From assembly GCA_021234155.1 (NCBI GenBank), contig JAJEKV010000056.1:7922575-7986574 (forward strand): DNA of 64,000 nt, read 5' to 3'. The translations under genes were made by a program, and so were the position numbers. The stretch comes from Isoetes taiwanensis (lineage: Eukaryota > Streptophyta > Lycopodiopsida > Isoetales > Isoetaceae). Positions 58,958-64,000 of this stretch are shown piece by piece (the first letter of the stretch is position 1; each line of letters begins with the position of its first letter). The notes beneath the pieces are model-generated. The model was given only the letters and a program-made list of their open reading frames with translations. It had not been told where the DNA came from and made no database searches.

Positions 58958-59545
58958 TGACGACCAGATTGTTAGAAATTGCACGTCCCATAATTTAAGG
59001 ATTTTAACAAAATGTATATTGATATAGAGATTGTAACAAAATGGATTTTAACATTGTATATTGATATAGATTAAGCTAGACAGCCAAGCATTGAAACCGT
59101 TATAATTTGCCAGACCCATAATTTAAGGGATTGGAAAAACCTAATAGAAAGATATTTTGATATTGTAACCACATGGATTCTAACATTATAGATTACTGAT
59201 TAACATAGGCCGCCAGAAATACAAAGGTTTAATAGGTTAGGACTTTGCCTCCCCCGCTCGATCCAACAAGTTGGAGATGTGGAGAATGCCCCCATGGAAA
59301 TCCTACAGCCACAGCTATACCACTTCGCCCTCCCTCAAAACAAAGGGCTAAGATCTATTTCATGGGACACATCCATATATAATAATGTTATTATAAATAT
59401 TATGATAGGTAGCCAAGCGTTCAGATTGTTATAAGTTGCAAGACCCATGATTTAAGGGATTGTAAGAAAAGCACTTCAACATTGTAATAACAACTCATGA
59501 TTTAAGAGATTGGAAAAACCTAATAGAATAGCATTTTGTAGTAAG
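58958..59545. repeat. Cluster of diverged short repeats
   Basis: At least four partial copies of a unit containing GTTATAATTTGCCAGACCCA, then TAATTTAAGGGATTGGAAAA and ACCTAATAGAA, start near 58,965, 59,095, 59,425 and 59,493. Spacing is irregular and the region is non-coding. Confidence 0.6.
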
Positions 59546-59912
59546 AAAGGGCTGGGAGGGTAAAAGCATGAAAGGGTGTCTATAAATGTAGCCCTTTTTG
59601 TACATATACATATGTACCGAATGCACATTTTTGGAATAACTGTCATCATGACCAGCTAGTAACTTCCATGATTAATGGCTATCCACTACTCTGAACCCGC
59701 AATTATCGGATTTTGAAATTCTTTCCCAAATTCTTTCTTGGTTTGCCTCTCGTTCACTATCCCGCCCCTGCCTTCTCTGCTTGAATTCCGATCACGAATT
59801 CTTCATCTAGCTATGGCCCCAAAACGCCCCGGATGAGTGCTTGCTCATCACCACAGCCCAAGCAAGATGCCGTGCTTCCTAATGGGGAATTTTACCTCCA
59901 AGGAGTTTACGT

Positions 59913-60840
59913 TTGGGTTCTGAGGTGATCCAAGCCAAAGACCTCCGTGATAAACATGCAGAGGCCCACATACCCAACCTAGAGATGGTTATGAACGAGG
60001 TATGGGGTGAAGCTCCAAAAACACGAGGATTCAAGGAAGGGAGAATCCGAACGCATGGAAAGATGATTTTTTTAAATATTATGAATTGGTTTATGGCAAG
60101 AAACAGGTTACAAACCATTATATTTCAACCTATTTTGCCAGAGCATTTGCTCTTCACTTGAAGGGACGGCTTGTTGATTGGATGGACGCGTGGCTAGGAC
60201 CGCCAAAGATCTTGCCAAAACCCTCATTTCAGACGTTACAGAGGACCCTAAAACAGTAAATCCTCAACTATCAAACAGACATCGTATTGCAGTGTAATAT
60301 TAGAGCCCCGGGTTATTCTAGATCGATGTTGACACAATAAAGCAGCTTATTTAAGCATGGGTTGGAGGAGAAAACTAACCTATTGAATGAAGTAGAAGCA
60401 ATCGAAGAAAAAGGAGGGATGCATTGAAGGTCATCACCCGATTGAGGGTAGAAAGGATATGCTATCCCAAGATCTGCAGCAGACCGCCGAAAAATAGATG
60501 AGACAAAAAACAGAATTTGACAAATTGTCCCGTGATCCCTTTGGAAATCAAGTTATGTTCGAGTGTTGAAGTACAAGTTGGAAGACTTGGTTATGAGTAG
60601 ACATGATAAAGAACAAAGACTCTTCTAAGCTAGAAATTGGTTTGCGTGAAGCAACTAAAGACATTGAAAGGCATGCAATCTCAATTGAACAAGCAAAGGA
60701 AAAACTTAATTGCATTGAATTGGTTCAAAGAAAGGCATTCACAGATTTTGGATTTCATGGGGAGAGCAGGACCTATTGTTCTCGCACCCGAGGGCCCCAC
60801 CCTCAGTAGGAGCTACTTCTATAGAGCAGCTTCATCACAT
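59913..60840 (+). pseudogene. Unrecognised coding-like stretch
   Basis: Frames with protein-like composition but frequent shifts: WKDDFFKYYELVYGKKQV (about 60,060), ARAFALHLKGRLVDWMDAWL (about 60,140-60,200), a Glu/Lys-rich helical segment (60,360-60,420) and a coiled-coil-like frame at 60,603-60,809 (LREATKDIERHAISIEQAKE). No family is recognised. It lies upstream of, and in the same direction as, the Ulp1-like gene and could be its 5' part. Confidence 0.35.
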
Positions 60841-61129
60841 TCAGTTCATGTACTGCTGTGGCCAAGGCTTTGGCAAAAACCGGTTTTGTTGTCGCTAGCT
60901 CCATGCGTAGATGCTTATTGCCTCTTCTCGCTTGTGTTATCCGTCCATGAAAGACGCAATTGCATAAAAGGTTGCATCCGGGATGAGGGCATTCGAATTC
61001 AGCTTGGTTTCCCTGTTGTGAAAGGTATGCATTGCTCTCAACTAATTTAAACTTATATTTCTCTTCATTCATATTTGTTATTGTAATCCGCATAGTTCTA
61101 CATGTATGGCTTTCAAAATTGCTATTCCT

Positions 61130-61520
61130 TGTACATGTATAACTTTTTAGTGTACATCCGTAGCGTAGGTACATAGGCATATATTTGCTTGTTTATTGAT
61201 GCTTTTATTTTTGAGCTTGGACTGCAGCTTGTATCGCTTGTACATGTCTCTAATGGAGTCTACATCCGCAAATAGATGTACATGCATTTATCTTTAGAGT
61301 GCATCTCAGATGGATTCATAAGTATGTGCATTTTTACATATATGTGCTTTTTTTGGGCATAGATCTACATTCCCTAACCGGATACACGGGTACATCCGGG
61401 TACATCACGGGTACATTGAGGTACCTCTATGTACATTGAGGAACATGTACATGTACATTTGGCTATAGTTAAATGTAGTTACGCACATTTGATACATTTT
61501 ATGTACATGAAATATACATG
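61130..61520. repeat. GTACAT-rich tract and dispersed repeat copy 2
   Basis: Dense, irregular GTACAT/ATGTAC words (over a dozen in about 390 bp) include GGTACATCCGGGTACATCAC. At its end, 61,505-61,568 is the second copy of the repeat at 12,447-12,510. Confidence 0.6.
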
Positions 61521-61878
61521 CTTAAAAAGTATTATTTAGTGACCAAAATGTACCTAAAAGGTACTCAGATATTTCTCATTAGTTACATTCTTTTCATGTT
61601 CTTTTTATGTCTATTGAAATTTAGATCATTTGTTTGTTTTTTAATGAAAATGAGGTTGTTCCTATCCCTAGTGTATGTACTTTTAATGGGTACACCCTGT
61701 TCTTGAGCCATCTATTGATTGACTCTCTTGTTTGCGATGAGGTGTTTTATCCCGAAAGCATAATAAGTTCTTGAGCCATCCAATTGACTCTCTTTTTAGA
61801 TAATAAGCGGACCCTCAACCTTCCAGCTCGGATCACCAATGACATTTACAATTAGGCCGCAATAGAACCATCTCACAA

Positions 61879-63640
61879 TGCTGCCTCCTCCTCGAACATG
61901 GCAAAGTGAAGTTGAGGAAATTGAGAGGATGGCACTTGAGAAAGCTAAAGCAGCTGCGGTGCAGAGCCTTCAATGATCTGGCCGCAATGAAACTCTTTCA
62001 TCACCAAGTGCTAAATTAGTAATTGGAGAAGCTAAGAAAGATTCAAACATGTCTCAAAGATCATCTGCAGTCCCAGCCTGACCTCGTTACGTAAAAGCTA
62101 CAAAGGACACAGATCCAGATTTTAACCCGTGAGATACCGTGGAAGAGGAAGCTGAGTTGGTAGTTGAGTCCACTCCAAAGAGGAGGCAAAAGAATGCCTG
62201 GTGATGGCACTCCAAAAGGAAAAAAAAAGGGCAAAATCTCCAAAGAACAAAAAAATGTCCTCCTAAAAGAAAATCTCCGTGCAAAAAAGTGCCACCACCA
62301 CCTAGAAAGAGGTATGTCCAAGATGAACTAATTTTGTTAAACATCTCAGATTTATGGTAATTAACCACATTTTTTTTTTTTGTACATAGGACACGATCAC
62401 AAAAGTCGCGGAAGGAAACCGATCCCCGATCCTTCCGAAGTCGAACCGGAAGAGGAAGAGGATCTACAAGCAAATATTGATGTGATAACAAATAAGGTGC
62501 AAGCCCCTCGAAGATGTTTGAAGCGGTGATGAATTTACAAGGTGAGTAATATACAATTGATTACAATAGATATATTCTTTTGCTAATGTTGTTGTTTCCT
62601 TGTACGCTTTAGTGAACCGACCGAAAAGGTTGGTTCCATTCACTCCTTATAGGGACCGGCCCTCCTAAGCCCGCACCCTCTATCTTTCAAAGTGATGTTG
62701 ACGAAGTTCTCACTGAAGTCGGACTTGACCTCTAAGATGGTAGATGTCTATGGGAGGTAGGCTAGCATTTCAACATATTTATGTTATTTCATTCCCTAAG
62801 TCACTCATCTTATGTATTAATATCTAACTGGATTTGTGTGCGTGTACCTTTGTAGCGATCTTCCATCCGATTGGAAACACAAGTTTTTACTGGTCCGACC
62901 GACACCTTCCGAGAATTTTGTGAATTCCCTCAAGAACACCGGGGCGATGCACGTAACACTAACATAAAGGAAGGGTTGGATGGCATTTTGATTGCAAGAT
63001 GCCAATACATATTTGTTCCAATTCTGCAAGGCCCAAATGTGGCATTGGCAATACTTGTGCTTGCTGGTCCACCTGCTCTCTTTTCCATCTATAGCTAGCC
63101 CAAGTATACGAGATCCTCTCTCCGTCCAAAGGCTATGTACCCGATGCTAAAGTGGTCCGTAAGTAAGTATGAGTTTACGCTTTGTTTTATGATTTGATTA
63201 TTCTCATATTGCAATTTCTTATGCTTGATTTATTCTCACATTGCAATTTTGCGGGTTTCATAAGCTTGTGATCAATAACATGATGCTCGGATCCAACGGC
63301 TTAAACCATGGTAGGAAGAACTTTGATGCTCCCTGTTCTCTGTCCTAAAATGCCGAAAACTAGTACCAAAGAACCCTTGCATGTACATTGTGGCTTACAT
63401 GCACAAATTCATAGATGCCGTGGTTGATGCACAGCCCAAGCTCCATTTTTGTAAGTAGAACATGTTATTTTCCTATTAGTTATTTGTTGGTATATTCCTC
63501 TAATACTTGTGCACCATGCGATGACACCCGGTTGGTTCATCGATGCCTATGCCAAGTCACGGAGGGATCATCTAATGGAGGCATTAATTGTAGAAGGCGA
63601 GATGAATGTACAAGCAGTTGTTCCTACCACGGGTAGATAG
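61879..63640 (+). pseudogene. Ulp1-like (C48) cysteine protease gene, eroded, multi-exon
   Basis: Ulp1-type proteases cleave SUMO-like modifiers, and plant transposons (some MULEs) often carry copies. Candidate exons: 61,879-62,311 (MLPPPRTWQSEVEEIERMAL, then a basic stretch), donor GTATGT; 62,390-62,540 (acidic EVEPEEEEDLQ), donor GTGAGT; about 62,613-62,757; 62,856 to about 63,110; one ending 63,450 with GTAAGT; and one ending TTGR-stop at 63,640. In the fourth, RCQYIFVPIL is followed, after a one-base shift, by HWAILVLAGPPALFSIY, the catalytic His region. In the fifth, VPKNPCMYIVAYMHKFIDAV holds the Cys region, where the usual D/S-C-G is P-C-M. Stops in several exons indicate a pseudogene. 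Confidence 0.65.
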
Positions 63641-64000
63641 TCCCTTTGACTTGTTTGTAAATTACAGGTTTGTATGAGCCATGCTCCGAGCTTCTTTGTA
63701 CTCAATAAGTAATGAAAAAATTAATTTATTTGTCTCACTTACACCCTCGTGCAAATAACAATCGTGTAATTATCAATGTGTTTTCTCAATTGTGTGTCCG
63801 AAATGTAATTATAAATTGTGAATCTCAAGTGTTTTCTTTGGCGACAGTGAATCATCTAATTCAGGAGAAAGCTCATTATCTTTGACTTAAATTACGTGGT
63901 TGGGCAAGAGTGTGCACAAGAATGAAAATATTAACTCAAGATACCAAACAGATCCGAAAAGATGAGCTTCAATTTAATATAGGAAACAGTTTTTTTTTGC
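63641..64000. other. No recognised gene
   Basis: AT-rich DNA after the Ulp1-like stop codon. AATAAG at 63,703 could be a weak polyadenylation signal. Nothing else is supported. Confidence 0.4.

Overview
The window looks like a nuclear contig from a land plant. The evidence is degenerate but intron-bearing coding sequence for the tubulin-folding cofactor B family, plant-type LINE proteins (a DUF4283-like ORF1, and a zf-RVT domain followed by RNase H), a Ty3/gypsy element of plant type, GT-AG introns and AT-rich intergenic DNA. I cannot place the species. Nearly every coding remnant carries frameshifts, so most of the window is transposon debris and no intact ordinary host gene was recognised.

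Layout. 1-6.6 kb: no recognised gene, with one GC-rich block near 3.8-4.4 kb. 6.6-9.84 kb: exons of a tubulin-folding cofactor B (TFCB/TBCB) pseudogene, + strand. 11.15-12.45 kb: end of a minus-strand LINE. 13.0-15.41 kb: a poly(A)-tailed LINE reverse transcriptase relic. 15.4-20.0 kb: featureless apart from a local duplication. 20.16-45.98 kb: a nested stack. The oldest layer is a foldback element with roughly 0.9 kb inverted arms. Its right arm is split by a Ty3/gypsy element (minus strand, 22,341-45,411, 5-bp target duplication GTAAG). The gypsy element was itself hit by a hAT-like MITE (446 bp), a LINE 3' fragment, a 771-bp L1-type 3' end with its own target duplication, and a 12,067-bp DNA transposon (30,114-42,180) inserted between gag and protease.

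The 12-kb element is the most interesting object. It has terminal inverted repeats and an apparent 4-bp target duplication (AGGT). On its minus strand it carries a DUF7869-like putative transposase. On its plus strand is a cargo gene or gene cluster: a ParB/sulfiredoxin-like segment, a DNA methyltransferase-like segment and an FCP1/NIF-type HAD phosphatase-like domain. Its introns and flanks are studded with about 20 copies of one short palindrome (core CTCGACTCGCGAGTCGAG), plus four copies of a second, longer hairpin.

46.0-47.7 and 50.5-52.56 kb: two LINE 5' halves (ORF1-like plus endonuclease) that both stop just after the endonuclease. 49.39-49.86 kb: a roughly 57-bp tandem repeat. 52.71-53.13 kb: a 415-bp inverted-repeat element. 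55.43-57.37 kb: a complete-looking ORF1-only retroposon with a 14-bp target duplication and poly(A). 58.5-59.5 kb: a cruciform and short diverged repeats. 61.9-63.64 kb: an eroded, intron-containing gene ending in a Ulp1-like (C48) cysteine protease domain.

All family names come from reading translated sequence by eye. No database search was possible.
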